This document shows positions 1 to 8,263 of a stretch of 64,000 bases of DNA, one piece after another; the stretch's first letter is position 1, and every line of letters starts with the position of its first letter. Source of the stretch: DIGJ01 sp041739345 (lineage in GTDB: Bacteria > Bacillota > Clostridia > Lachnospirales > Lachnospiraceae); NCBI GenBank assembly GCA_041739345.1, contig JBGSNZ010000001.1:56060-120059 (forward strand). Reading direction: 5' to 3'. The position numbers and the translations under genes are program-made. The notes beneath the pieces are model-generated. The model ran no database searches, had not been told where the DNA came from, and saw only the letters and a list, made by a program, of their open reading frames with translations.

Positions 1-2742
1 TGGTCCAACAAGCCAATGGTTCACATTGTTCCGGGTGATTGGGATCAGTGGAGAAAAGGAGAAGTGGTTGATGTATGGGTGAATACCAATGTAAAGACTG
101 CGGAATTATTCTTAAATGGAAAATCACTTGGCAAGAAAAGTTTCGATGAAAAAGTAACAGCATATGGTAAAAAGTATTATGAGACATCCGAAGCTACTAC
201 GGATGATAAGACTTGGGCTGATAGTACGAATGCAGGCGGTTATACAAGTACAGGAGCAACCCTAGATGCAGGAGAAACCAATTATGGTAAACTTCATCTT
301 ACTTGGGAAGTGCCTTATGAAGCTGGTAAATTGGAAGTAAAAGCATATGGTAGTGATGGAAAAACAGTAGTTGCAACAGACGCTGTATCTACTTCTTCTA
401 CACCATATACCATCCAGACAAAAACAGATAAAACTGTATTGGAAGCAGATGGAACAAGCTTATCCTATATCGAATGTACGGTAGTGGACAAAGATGGAAA
501 CATGGTTGCAAATGCAAATAATTTAGTAAACTTCAATGTGACAGGTCCAGCTTTAATTGTAGGTGTAGATAACGGACAACAGGAAAATGCAGAACTTTAC
601 AAATACGGAAATGTTGACAAAAATACACATTCCGAGCGTACGGCATATAACGGTAAAGTACTGGTTATCTTAAAATCAGAAAAAACAGCAGGTGATGCAA
701 CGGTAACAATCAGTGCGGATAATTTAAAACCAGCACAGGTTGCACTTAAAGTGACAGCAGACGGAACTGGGGAAGAACCAGTAAAGCCAACCGTAGCAGA
801 AACCTTTGTATCAGTTGATCCAGTAAATATTGCAGTACCTGATGGAGTAGAAGTTCCATTGCCTGCAGTAGTAAAAGTAAACTATGACGGTGGAGATGCG
901 GGAGCTTATCATGTAATGAAAGCGGTAACATGGTCTACATTGTTAGATGGTATAGCAGAAGGAACGGTAGAAGGAATTGAAGCAAAAGCAAAGGCAACGT
1001 TGACAGTAGATACAACAATTAAATCAAATGTTGATTTGGCAGAAAATATAGCATTAGCTACGGATACAACTAGATATAATTTTAGTGGACTTCCAGGTGA
1101 CAGTGAAGTTAGGAAAGGTGCAATCGCAACAGCATCCTTTACTGGTTCAAAAGAAAACTATCCAAATAATCTGTTGATTGGCAATAATGCAAAGACATGG
1201 TCCAATGAATATTCACGAGGAGAGTCGGTATTGCTTCCCAAAAATAGTGCATCAAGAAAATATGAATATGTTACCTTATTATGGGATAAAACAAAAGTAT
1301 TCAATACGGTTGAACTTTCATTCGTTCAATCTAAGACCAAAGGAATGCCAGGTGTTCTTGAAGTGCAGTATTGGAATGGAACAAAATGGGTAGCCGCTGC
1401 AAACCAGAGTATAAGCAAGGCAACCGTAACAAATGAAGCCTCTGTAATGAGGTTTGATACCGTTGCAACTGATAAGGTTCGTGTATATATGGAAAATGCA
1501 ACACCATATACAGCCAATGGACATATAGAAATTGCAAAGGCAGCTGTTAAGTATAGTGACGCAAAGATTGCGCTAACTGGATTAGCATTGGATAATAAAA
1601 CGATGAAGGTGGGAGAGAAACTTACGTTAACACCAAGTTTCGCACCAATTGATGCAAGCAACAAGAAGTTAGCATGGACGACATCAGATCAAACAATTGC
1701 AACCGTAGTAAATGGAGAACTTACTGCATTGAAAGAAGGAGTTGTAACCATTACAGCGACAGCTGTCTCGAATACATCAATCAGTGCAAGCTGCACAGTT
1801 ACAGTGGAGGCAAAAGTAGTTGAAGATCCAATTGTGTTAAAACTGACCTTAGATGCTACAAAGACCGTAGAGGTTGAAAATGTATTTACATTAACCCCTA
1901 TTATCACACCAGAAAATACAAAGAACAAAAATGTAACATGGACAACATCAGATGGAGATGTTGCATATGTAGTAAATGGGAAAGTATTTGCTTTAAAAGA
2001 AGGAAAGGCGACAATTACGGCAATCTTAGAATTGGATAAGACAGTTACAGCAAGTTGCGAGGTTAAAGTTGTGAGAGAAATTGTAACAGGACCAACAACT
2101 CCAGCAACACCAACAAAACCAACAACACCGACTACTGACAAGCCAGAAACGCCAAAGAACTCAGACGTTGTTACAGTTGAAATAAAAGATAGAGTAAAGA
2201 CAGAAATTAAAAAAGGTGATGTGGAAGCAACTACAAGCAAGAATGGAATCTATTATGCAGAGGACGGAAGCAAGATTACCAATGCAATCATAGCAACAAG
2301 TGATGGAGAAAGATACATTGTTGATAAAGATGGTAAGAAATATGTTTCTACTATCGTAGCGGCTAATAATGGAAATAAGTATATAACCAATGAAAAAGGA
2401 GCAATTGTTACGGGAAGTATCGTAGAAGCAGGTGGTGCGAAATATTATACTTCGAAAACTACGGGTAAGATTGCAACCAATGCACTAGTCAAATTAGATA
2501 ATGCTAAATATGTGGCAACAAAAACAGGAGAGCTTGCGATTGGGAAAATAGTCACAGTAAAAAAGGCAAAATACTACGCATCAAAGACTACTGGAAAAGT
2601 AGTCAGTAACAAATTATTTGTACTTAATGGTAAGATATATTACGCGGAAAAATCTGGGAAATTAGCAATTTCAAAATGGGTAACCATTAACAATATTAAA
2701 TATTACTGCAATAAAAAGGGTGTTATTACTAAAACTAAATAA
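1..2742 (+). CDS. Secreted family-2 glycoside hydrolase, C-terminal part (5' end outside window)
   Basis: The frame is open from base 1, so this is the 3' part of a larger gene. The first ~250 residues resemble the C-terminal region of GH2 beta-galactosidases (DUF4982-like, with LFLNGKSLG and later AYNGKVLVILKS). A Big_4-like Ig domain (about residues 270-345, with VTWSTLLDGIAEGTVEG) follows, then an F5/8C-like carbohydrate-binding region (~350-525), two Big_2 Ig domains (~525-690), a Thr/Pro-rich linker, and about seven ~20-residue aromatic/Gly repeats to the end. The terminal repeats resemble choline/cell-wall-binding repeats, so the enzyme is probably held on the cell surface and acts on a beta-galactoside-type polysaccharide. 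The catalytic domain is not visible, so substrate is inference. A terminator follows directly. Confidence 0.8.
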   Translation, partial: WSNKPMVHIVPGDWDQWRKGEVVDVWVNTNVKTAELFLNGKSLGKKSFDEKVTAYGKKYYETSEATTDDKTWADSTNAGGYTSTGATLDAGETNYGKLHLTWEVPYEAGKLEVKAYGSDGKTVVATDAVSTSSTPYTIQTKTDKTVLEADGTSLSYIECTVVDKDGNMVANANNLVNFNVTGPALIVGVDNGQQENAELYKYGNVDKNTHSERTAYNGKVLVILKSEKTAGDATVTISADNLKPAQVALKVTADGTGEEPVKPTVAETFVSVDPVNIAVPDGVEVPLPAVVKVNYDGGDAGAYHVMKAVTWSTLLDGIAEGTVEGIEAKAKATLTVDTTIKSNVDLAENIALATDTTRYNFSGLPGDSEVRKGAIATASFTGSKENYPNNLLIGNNAKTWSNEYSRGESVLLPKNSASRKYEYVTLLWDKTKVFNTVELSFVQSKTKGMPGVLEVQYWNGTKWVAAANQSISKATVTNEASVMRFDTVATDKVRVYMENATPYTANGHIEIAKAAVKYSDAKIALTGLALDNKTMKVGEKLTLTPSFAPIDASNKKLAWTTSDQTIATVVNGELTALKEGVVTITATAVSNTSISASCTVTVEAKVVEDPIVLKLTLDATKTVEVENVFTLTPIITPENTKNKNVTWTTSDGDVAYVVNGKVFALKEGKATITAILELDKTVTASCEVKVVREIVTGPTTPATPTKPTTPTTDKPETPKNSDVVTVEIKDRVKTEIKKGDVEATTSKNGIYYAEDGSKITNAIIATSDGERYIVDKDGKKYVSTIVAANNGNKYITNEKGAIVTGSIVEAGGAKYYTSKTTGKIATNALVKLDNAKYVATKTGELAIGKIVTVKKAKYYASKTTGKVVSNKLFVLNGKIYYAEKSGKLAISKWVTINNIKYYCNKKGVITKTK

Positions 2743-2753
2743 ACATAGTAACC

Positions 2754-2806
2754 AAAAGAACTCAAACACAGAAAAATATTATTATGCGCTGTGTTTGAGT
2801 TCTTTA
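2754..2806 (+). terminator. Rho-independent terminator of the glycoside hydrolase gene
   Basis: A perfect 15-bp stem (2757-2771 with 2789-2803, arm AGAACTCAAACACAG) closes a 17-nt loop. A-rich sequence lies on the 5' side and T-rich sequence on the 3' side, so it could work in both directions. Confidence 0.85.
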
Positions 2807-2946
2807 TTCTGGGAATAATAACCTATATGTATTTCTTCATATTATAATAGGAATAAAATGAAATTAGAGTAACAACGATACTTAAATACTATATGAAATT
2901 TATTCCAGAATAAAGATTCAAAGTATGAAAATAAGAAAAGTTGTTC

Positions 2947-2975
2947 TTGCATATTGAAAAAAACTGTGATACAAT
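2947..2975 (+). promoter_or_regulatory. Sigma-A-type promoter for rpmJ
   Basis: TTGCAT (2947-2952), a 17-nt spacer and TACAAT (2970-2975) lie 34 bases upstream of the rpmJ start. A Shine-Dalgarno sequence (GAAAGGAG) ends at 3000. This lets rpmJ be transcribed independently of the surface hydrolase upstream. Confidence 0.6.
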
Positions 2976-3008
2976 ATCAAGTGGACTTTTGCGAAAGGAG
3001 TGATTACA

Positions 3009-3122
3009 ATGAAGGTACGATCATCAGTTAAACCTATTTGTGAAAAATGCAAAATTATTAAACGAAAAGGAAGCGTCAGAGTTATCTGCGAAAATCCAAG
3101 ACACAAGCAAAGACAAGGCTAA
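3009..3122 (+). CDS. rpmJ: 50S ribosomal protein L36
   Basis: This 37-residue protein has the exact usual length of L36 and the zinc-binding set C11, C14, C27, H32 (zinc-containing C+ form). The N-terminus MKVRSSVKPICEKC is typical. L36 is a small protein of the large ribosomal subunit. Shine-Dalgarno AAAGGAG lies 9 bases before the ATG. In most Firmicutes infA comes directly before rpmJ, but here a surface hydrolase gene does, so the spc/alpha cluster is interrupted on this side. A terminator-like hairpin and a structured leader separate it from rpsM. Confidence 0.97.
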   Translation: MKVRSSVKPICEKCKIIKRKGSVRVICENPRHKQRQG

Positions 3123-3134
3123 TGAATAGATAAT

Positions 3135-3166
3135 GGCAAAAAACCAAAGTTTGACCTTTGGCTTTT
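3135..3166 (+). terminator. Terminator or attenuator between rpmJ and rpsM
   Basis: CCAAAG (3144-3149) pairs with CTTTGG (3156-3161) across the loop TTTGAC. It is flanked by an A run on the left and CTTTTT on the right. The stem is short, so it may be leaky and leave part of rpmJ transcription reading into rpsM. Confidence 0.6.
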
Positions 3167-3179
3167 TATGCTGTTTTTA

Positions 3180-3467
3180 TACTTATATAGTTCTTGCTTT
3201 CTGTGTTAGGCTATACGGTGCTAGAATAGTACTGGGGTTTTTCCTGCCCAAACGAACTGGAAAAATGTGGTTCGCGATGTAGCATGATATCATGAACGGT
3301 CTGATTAACCGTTTTGAAAGATTATTTCTTTCAGTGTGCGGGGTGATCCCGTGGCATCATGGTTTAAAGCGGCTGATGTAGCAGGCAGTTGCTACATTAT
3401 AATCAATCGGCTCTGATCATTACAGAGCTAAGTGGAAATATTAATCTAACAAAGAAAATTTACGGAG
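3180..3467 (+). ncRNA. Structured leader RNA upstream of rpsM (candidate)
   Basis: The ~310 bases between the rpmJ terminator and rpsM have no ORF but hold consecutive stem-loops: AACGGT/ACCGTT (3295-3300 with 3308-3313), GAAAGA/TCTTTC (3316-3321 with 3327-3332), ATGTAGCA/TGCTACAT (3376-3383 with 3390-3397) and GCTCTG/CAGAGC (3410-3415 with 3423-3428). The position just upstream of the S13-S11-S4 genes fits an autoregulatory ribosomal-protein leader such as an S4-binding one, but I cannot match it to a named RNA family. It could instead be a small independent RNA. Confidence 0.35.
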
Positions 3468-3477
3468 GTAGAACACA

Positions 3478-3846
3478 ATGGCTCGTATTAGTGGTGTAGA
3501 TTTACCAAGAGAGAAACGTGTTGAAATTGGTCTTACTTATATCTATGGTATCGGTAGAGTAAGTTCTAATCGTATTCTTGCTGCGGCAAACGTTAATCCT
3601 GATACTCGTGTTAAGGACTTAACAGACGAAGAAGTAGGTAGAATCCGTGATGTAATCGACGATTCACAACAGGTTGAAGGTGATTTACGTAGAGAAATCG
3701 CTCTTAACATTAAGAGATTACAGGAAATCGGATGTTACAGAGGAATCCGTCATAGAAAAGGACTTCCAGTTCGTGGTCAAAAGACTAAGACAAACGCTAG
3801 AACTAGAAAAGGTCCTAAGCGTACAGTTGCAAATAAGAAAAAATAA
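3478..3846 (+). CDS. rpsM: 30S ribosomal protein S13
   Basis: This 122-residue protein is of normal length for S13, with the N-terminus MARISGVDLPREKRVEIGLTY, the helix-hairpin-helix-like segment YGIGRVSSNRIL, and the basic C-terminal tail (RGQKTKTNARTRKGPKRT) that reaches toward the P-site tRNA. S13 forms part of the 30S head and bridges to the large subunit. Shine-Dalgarno GGAGG lies 9-13 bases before the ATG. It begins the alpha-operon order rpsM-rpsK-rpsD-rpoA-rplQ and is 32 bases from rpsK. Confidence 0.98.
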   Translation: MARISGVDLPREKRVEIGLTYIYGIGRVSSNRILAAANVNPDTRVKDLTDEEVGRIRDVIDDSQQVEGDLRREIALNIKRLQEIGCYRGIRHRKGLPVRGQKTKTNARTRKGPKRTVANKKK

Positions 3847-3878
3847 TAACAATAAAATCCATTAGGAGGGTTTGTCAA

Positions 3879-4274
3879 ATGGCTAAAAAAGTAGCAAAAA
3901 AAGTGGCAAAAAGACGTGTTAAGAAAAATGTCGATCGTGGACAAGCACATATTCAGTCATCTTTTAACAATACAATCGTTACCCTGACAGATGTAGAAGG
4001 TAATGCTATTTCTTGGGCTAGCGCAGGTGGATTAGGATTTAGAGGTTCTAGAAAATCAACACCATACGCCGCACAAATGGCAGCAGAAACAGCAGCAAAG
4101 GCTGCATTACCACACGGTTTAAAATCAGTAGAAGTTATGGTTAAGGGTCCAGGTTCAGGACGTGAAGCTGCAATTCGTGCACTTCAAGCATGTGGAATCG
4201 AAGTTACTAGCATTAAAGATGTAACTCCAGTACCACATAATGGATGTAGACCACCAAAACGTAGACGTGTCTAA
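3879..4274 (+). CDS. rpsK: 30S ribosomal protein S11
   Basis: This 131-residue S11 carries the typical core IQSSFNNTIVTLTD, the glycine-rich GPGSGREAAIRALQ and the C-terminal signature TPVPHNGCRPPKRRRV. S11 sits on the 30S platform near the mRNA exit. The N-terminus has a Lys/Val/Ala-rich extension (KKVAKKVAKRRVKK). Shine-Dalgarno TAGGAGGG precedes the ATG. It is in operon with rpsM and with rpsD, 23 bases downstream. Confidence 0.98.
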   Translation: MAKKVAKKVAKRRVKKNVDRGQAHIQSSFNNTIVTLTDVEGNAISWASAGGLGFRGSRKSTPYAAQMAAETAAKAALPHGLKSVEVMVKGPGSGREAAIRALQACGIEVTSIKDVTPVPHNGCRPPKRRRV

Positions 4275-4297
4275 TTAATAATAGGAGGTAAATAAGA

Positions 4298-4894
4298 ATG
4301 GCAGTAGATAGAACTCCCGTCCTTAAGAGATGTAGATCTCTTGGAATAGATCCAGTTTTCATGGGACTTGATAAAAAATCAAATCGTTCAAACGGTAGAG
4401 CTAACAAGAAAATGAGCGAATATGGCTTGCAATTAAGAGAAAAACAGAAAGCTAAATTCATATATGGTGTTTTAGAAAAACCTTTCAGAAATTATTTTGC
4501 TAAAGCAAAGAAGTTAAAATTTGGTACAACTGGTGAAAACTTAATGATTCTTCTTGAGTTAAGACTTGATAATGTTATGTACCGTATGGGTTATGCTAGA
4601 ACAAGAAAAGAAGCAAGACAGATTGTTGGTCATAAGCATGTATTAGTGAATGGTAAACGTATTAACATCCCTTCCTATTTAGTAAAAGCAGGAGATGTAA
4701 TCGAAATTAAAGAAAAATACAAAACCGCTCAAAGATACAAAGATATTTTAGAAGTAACAGGCGGAAAAATATTACCATCTTGGTTAGAAGCGAATCATGA
4801 AGCTCTTACAGGAACGGTAAAAGAAATTCCAACAAGAGATTTGATTGATGTTCCTGTAAATGAAATGCTTATCGTCGAGTTATATAGTAAATAA
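4298..4894 (+). CDS. rpsD: 30S ribosomal protein S4
   Basis: This 198-residue S4 shows the basic N-terminal region, the helical domain, and the S4 RNA-binding motif around residues 90-150 (RLDNVMYRMGYARTRKEARQ, GHKHVLVNGKRINIPSY). The first residues (MAVDRTPVLKRCRSLG) lack the N-terminal zinc-cysteine cluster, so this is the C-minus form. S4 starts 30S assembly by binding 16S rRNA and in many bacteria represses its own operon. Start ATG follows ATAGGAGG. A 126-base gap with two hairpins leads to rpoA. Confidence 0.98.
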   Translation: MAVDRTPVLKRCRSLGIDPVFMGLDKKSNRSNGRANKKMSEYGLQLREKQKAKFIYGVLEKPFRNYFAKAKKLKFGTTGENLMILLELRLDNVMYRMGYARTRKEARQIVGHKHVLVNGKRINIPSYLVKAGDVIEIKEKYKTAQRYKDILEVTGGKILPSWLEANHEALTGTVKEIPTRDLIDVPVNEMLIVELYSK

Positions 4895-5020
4895 TAAATT
4901 GTATTTTATCTGTGGGAGAATATTTTGTAAATTCTCTCATGGACAGAATATGTTGCGATTTTTTTCATGTAAAACAATGATCGCAAATATATAGCATAAT
5001 CCCAAAAGGAGGGTCCAGTA

Positions 5021-5980
5021 GTGTTTGATTTTGAAAAACCAAAAATTGAGATCGCAGAAATTTCTGAAGATAGAAAATACGGACGTTTTGTAGTAGAACC
5101 GCTCGAAAGAGGTTACGGTACAACTTTGGGTAATTCTTTAAGAAGAATTATGCTGTCATCATTGCCTGGTAGCGCAGTTAGTCAAGTTAAGATTGAAGGC
5201 GTTGTACATGAATTCAGTGCTATTCCTGGTGTTAAGGAAGATGTAACGGAAATTATCATGAACATTAAGAGCCTGGCAATTAGGAATACAAGTGAGACGA
5301 ATGAGCCTAAAACTGCTTATATTGAGTTTGAGGGTGAAGGTGTTGTAACTGCAGGAGATATTCAGGTTGATCCAGATATTGAGATTTTAAATCCAGAATT
5401 AGAGATTGCTACACTAAGTGGTGGATCCGATTGCAAATTATATATGGAATTAACAATTACAAAGGGAAGAGGTTACATTAGTGCCGAAAAGAACAAAAAT
5501 GATGATCTCCCAATCGGCGTAATTCCAATTGATTCTATTTATACACCAGTTGAGCGTGTAAACTTAACAGTTCAGAATACTCGTGTTGGTCAGATTACTG
5601 ACTATGATAAGCTTACATTGGATGTATATACCAATGGAACTTTAGAACCAGACGAAGCGGTAAGTTTAGCAGCTAAGGTATTAAGTGCACATTTAAATTC
5701 ATTTATAGACCTTTCTGAGAATGCAAAGACTGCTGAAATCATGGTAGAAAAAGAAGATAATGAGAAAGAAAAAGTTCTTGAGATGAATATTGATGAACTT
5801 GAACTTTCTGTTCGTTCTTATAACTGCTTGAAGAGAGCTGGTATCAACACAGTTGAAGAATTAACCAATAGAACTTCTGAAGATATGATGAAAGTTCGTA
5901 ATTTAGGACGTAAGTCATTAGAAGAAGTGCTTGCAAAATTAAAAGAATTAGGATTGTCACTTAACATAGGTGATGAATAA
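5021..5980 (+). CDS. rpoA: DNA-directed RNA polymerase alpha subunit
   Basis: This 319-residue alpha subunit starts at GTG with AAAGGAGGG upstream. The N-terminal assembly domain has the signature GYGTTLGNSLRRIMLSSLPG. A linker near residues 230-245 leads to the C-terminal domain (about 248-315) with ELELSVRSYNCLKRAGINT and RNLGRKSLEEVLAKL, which contacts UP elements and activators. The N-terminal domain forms the dimer that nucleates beta and beta' assembly. Position between rpsD and rplQ is the conserved bacterial arrangement. Confidence 0.98.
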   Translation: MFDFEKPKIEIAEISEDRKYGRFVVEPLERGYGTTLGNSLRRIMLSSLPGSAVSQVKIEGVVHEFSAIPGVKEDVTEIIMNIKSLAIRNTSETNEPKTAYIEFEGEGVVTAGDIQVDPDIEILNPELEIATLSGGSDCKLYMELTITKGRGYISAEKNKNDDLPIGVIPIDSIYTPVERVNLTVQNTRVGQITDYDKLTLDVYTNGTLEPDEAVSLAAKVLSAHLNSFIDLSENAKTAEIMVEKEDNEKEKVLEMNIDELELSVRSYNCLKRAGINTVEELTNRTSEDMMKVRNLGRKSLEEVLAKLKELGLSLNIGDE

Positions 5981-6008
5981 ATCATAAAAATCACAGGAGG
6001 TAATACAA

Positions 6009-6545
6009 ATGGCCGGATATAGAAAACTTGGTAGAACGTCAAGCCAGAGAAAAGCATTGCTTCGTAACCAAGTAACTAATTTACTATACAATGGTAAAAT
6101 TGTTACAACTGAAGCAAAAGCAAAAGAAATCCGTAAAATTGCTGAGCATTTAGTAGCATTAGCTGTAAGAGAAAAAGACAACTTTGAAACTGTTACCGTT
6201 ACTGCTAAAGTAGCTCGTAAAGATAAAGATGGTAAAAGAGTGAAAGAAGTTGTAGATGGTAAGAAAGTTACTGTTTATGATGATGTTCAAAAGGAAATCA
6301 AAAAAGACAGCGCAAGTCGTCTTCATGCTAGAAGACAGATGAACAAAGTTCTTTACTCCATTACTGAAGTTCCTGCTGACGCAGCTGGAAAGAAAAAGAA
6401 TACAAAGACTGTAGATGTTACAGACAAGTTATTCAATGAAATCGCACCTAAATATGTAGACCGTAACGGTGGTTACACAAGAATCGTAAAGATTGGTCAA
6501 CGTAAAGGCGATGCAGCTATGGAAGTATTAATCGAATTAGTTTAA
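6009..6545 (+). CDS. rplQ: 50S ribosomal protein L17, with insertion
   Basis: L17 begins MAGYRKLGRTSSQRKALLRN and ends with the conserved NGGYTRIVKIGQRKGDAAME. At 178 residues it is about 50 longer than usual. The extra lysine-rich, probably surface-exposed stretch lies around residues 67-105 (KDKDGKRVKEVVDGKKVTVY), with a smaller one near 125-140 (GKKKNTKTVDV). Similar enlargement is known in Lachnospiraceae-type genomes, which supports the taxonomic guess. Shine-Dalgarno ACAGGAGGT precedes the ATG. It is the last gene of the operon, with a terminator 15 bases after its stop. Confidence 0.96.
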   Translation: MAGYRKLGRTSSQRKALLRNQVTNLLYNGKIVTTEAKAKEIRKIAEHLVALAVREKDNFETVTVTAKVARKDKDGKRVKEVVDGKKVTVYDDVQKEIKKDSASRLHARRQMNKVLYSITEVPADAAGKKKNTKTVDVTDKLFNEIAPKYVDRNGGYTRIVKIGQRKGDAAMEVLIELV

Positions 6546-6560
6546 TAAATTCATATATAA

Positions 6561-6604
6561 AAAAGAAGCGATCCAAGTTTGCTTGGCAAGAGCTTCTTTT
6601 TTTG
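6561..6604 (+). terminator. Terminator of the rpsM-rplQ operon
   Basis: AAGAAGC near 6563 pairs with GCTTCTT ending near 6598, closing over a smaller inner hairpin (CCAAG/CTTGG), and is followed by a run of T. Confidence 0.85.
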
Positions 6605-6640
6605 TTGAAACGAACTGTGTTCAATTCTGGGTTAATGAAT

Positions 6641-7233
6641 GACGGACGCGGGGAGTTTCGGGAAAGTCACGCAAGAAAGCGGTGGGTATATGGTTTTTGA
6701 AATTCGAATGGAACGGAGGGTCTTCCCTTAAAATCAGTCGCATAAACATTCGGTAGAACCTCTAGGCACGAAAGAATCAACTCTTTGGGAGCTGATTCTT
6801 TCTAAAGTTTCCACCTCATAATGCGAAAATGATTTTAAGGGAAGACCCTCCGTTCCACTAGAAATTTGAAGATTATGAACACCGCTTTTTGCTGAATTTG
6901 AGAAAATGGCCCGCTGCTGTCTATATTGATAGAATAAATACAGAATTTATATAGGAAAGTAGTAAAAAGCGTAGGCGGCTTCGTTCTGTATGGAAATTTG
7001 CAGAAAAAAACATTTATATGGGATAAAGAAAAAAGCCAAAGGCAGCATGTGATAAATCGTCATGTCATTAGACAAATGAGAAATTATGAACTGGCCTGTT
7101 TTTGACTTTTTACGAAATTAACTCTTAATCTGTTTTATGAAATGCATAAAGAAAAGCGAGTCCGTATTTAGAAGTCAGCAATGAAATGCTCAGCCGTTCA
7201 TAGCGTCACTTTCCCAAAAAACTCGCGTCCGTC
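6641..7233. repeat. Non-coding element with nested long inverted repeats
   Basis: The 786 bases between the rplQ terminator and ecfA1 have no credible ORF. A perfect 28-bp inverted repeat lies at 6709-6736 and 6830-6857. It extends outward imperfectly (GCAAGAAAGCGGTG near 6671 against CACCGCTTTTTGCT near 6880) and inward (GAAAGAATCA 6770-6779 with TGATTCTTTC 6793-6802), giving a ~220-nt hairpin. An outer pair (GACGGACGCG at 6641 with CGCGTCCGTC ending near 7233, and GGGAAAGTCACGC near 6660 with GCGTCACTTTCCC near 7203) encloses the whole region. It resembles a palindromic or MITE-like element. No transposase or target duplication was found. Confidence 0.6.
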
Positions 7234-7390
7234 CTATACAGTTAAACCAAACATAACGACACATCCTTTACATTTTCCATCAAATCATTTAAAATAAGAA
7301 GGAATATTTCAGAAAATATGAAGCTGGAATTGAAAATAAGTACGAATTTGTTGTACTTAGGGGCATCTTCTCAGAAAGAAGGAATAACCA

Positions 7391-8245
7391 ATGTCAATTA
7401 TTAAAGCGAAAGATTTAGCATTTGAATATATAAGAAGAGATGAACAAGGGAATGTAGAAAGTATTAACCGCGCAATTGATGGCGTTAATATTAGTGTGGA
7501 AGCAGGAGACTTTGTGGCTATTTTGGGGCACAATGGCTCTGGAAAATCGACTTTGGCCAAACATATTAATGCCATTTTAATGCCGACTGAGGGTACTGTG
7601 TGGGTTGATGGAATGGACATAAAGGATGAAAAGAATCTTTGGGATATACGTCAGACTTCTGGTATGGTATTTCAGAACCCAGATAACCAGATTATAGGTA
7701 ATATCGTGGAAGAGGATGTAGGATTTGGACCTGAAAATCTTGGTATTCCAACGGATGAAATATGGGAGAGAGTAGAGGAAAGTCTAAAAGCGGTAGGAAT
7801 GTATGAATATCGGGAACATTCTCCAAATAAACTTTCTGGTGGACAAAAGCAGAGGGTAGCAATCGCTGGTATTATGGCAATGAAGCCAAAATGTATTGTG
7901 CTCGATGAACCAACTGCCATGCTAGATCCAAACGGCAGGAAAGAGGTAATCAAAACCGTTCGAAAACTCAATGAAAAAGAAAATATTACAGTATTACTTA
8001 TCACGCATTATATGGAAGAAGTAATACATGCAGATAAAGTAATTGTTATGGATAAAGGGAAAATTGTAATGCAAGGAACACCAAGGCAGATTTTTTCACA
8101 GGTTGATACATTGAAAAAATATCGTCTGGATGTACCTCAGGTAACATTACTTGCTTATGAACTTAGAAAACAGGGGATGCCAATATCAGAGGGAATATTG
8201 ACGATTGATGAACTGGTAAATGACCTTATGAGCCTAAAGAAATAA
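7391..8245 (+). CDS. ecfA1: Energy-coupling factor transporter ATP-binding protein EcfA1
   Basis: This 284-residue ABC ATPase has Walker A GHNGSGKST (46-54), the Q-loop, signature LSGGQKQR, Walker B CIVLDEPTAMLDP and the H-loop (LLITHYMEE). In ECF vitamin and metal transporters it pairs with EcfA2 on the membrane protein EcfT, and interchangeable S components supply substrate specificity. The order ecfA1-ecfA2-ecfT-truA beside the rpoA-rplQ cluster is the usual Firmicute arrangement, which supports the shared housekeeping (group II) module. No S component is nearby. A 12-residue insertion (RDEQGNVESINR) follows the first beta strand. Confidence 0.95.
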   Translation: MSIIKAKDLAFEYIRRDEQGNVESINRAIDGVNISVEAGDFVAILGHNGSGKSTLAKHINAILMPTEGTVWVDGMDIKDEKNLWDIRQTSGMVFQNPDNQIIGNIVEEDVGFGPENLGIPTDEIWERVEESLKAVGMYEYREHSPNKLSGGQKQRVAIAGIMAMKPKCIVLDEPTAMLDPNGRKEVIKTVRKLNEKENITVLLITHYMEEVIHADKVIVMDKGKIVMQGTPRQIFSQVDTLKKYRLDVPQVTLLAYELRKQGMPISEGILTIDELVNDLMSLKK

Positions 8246-8263
8246 GGTGGACGGGAGCAAGAT

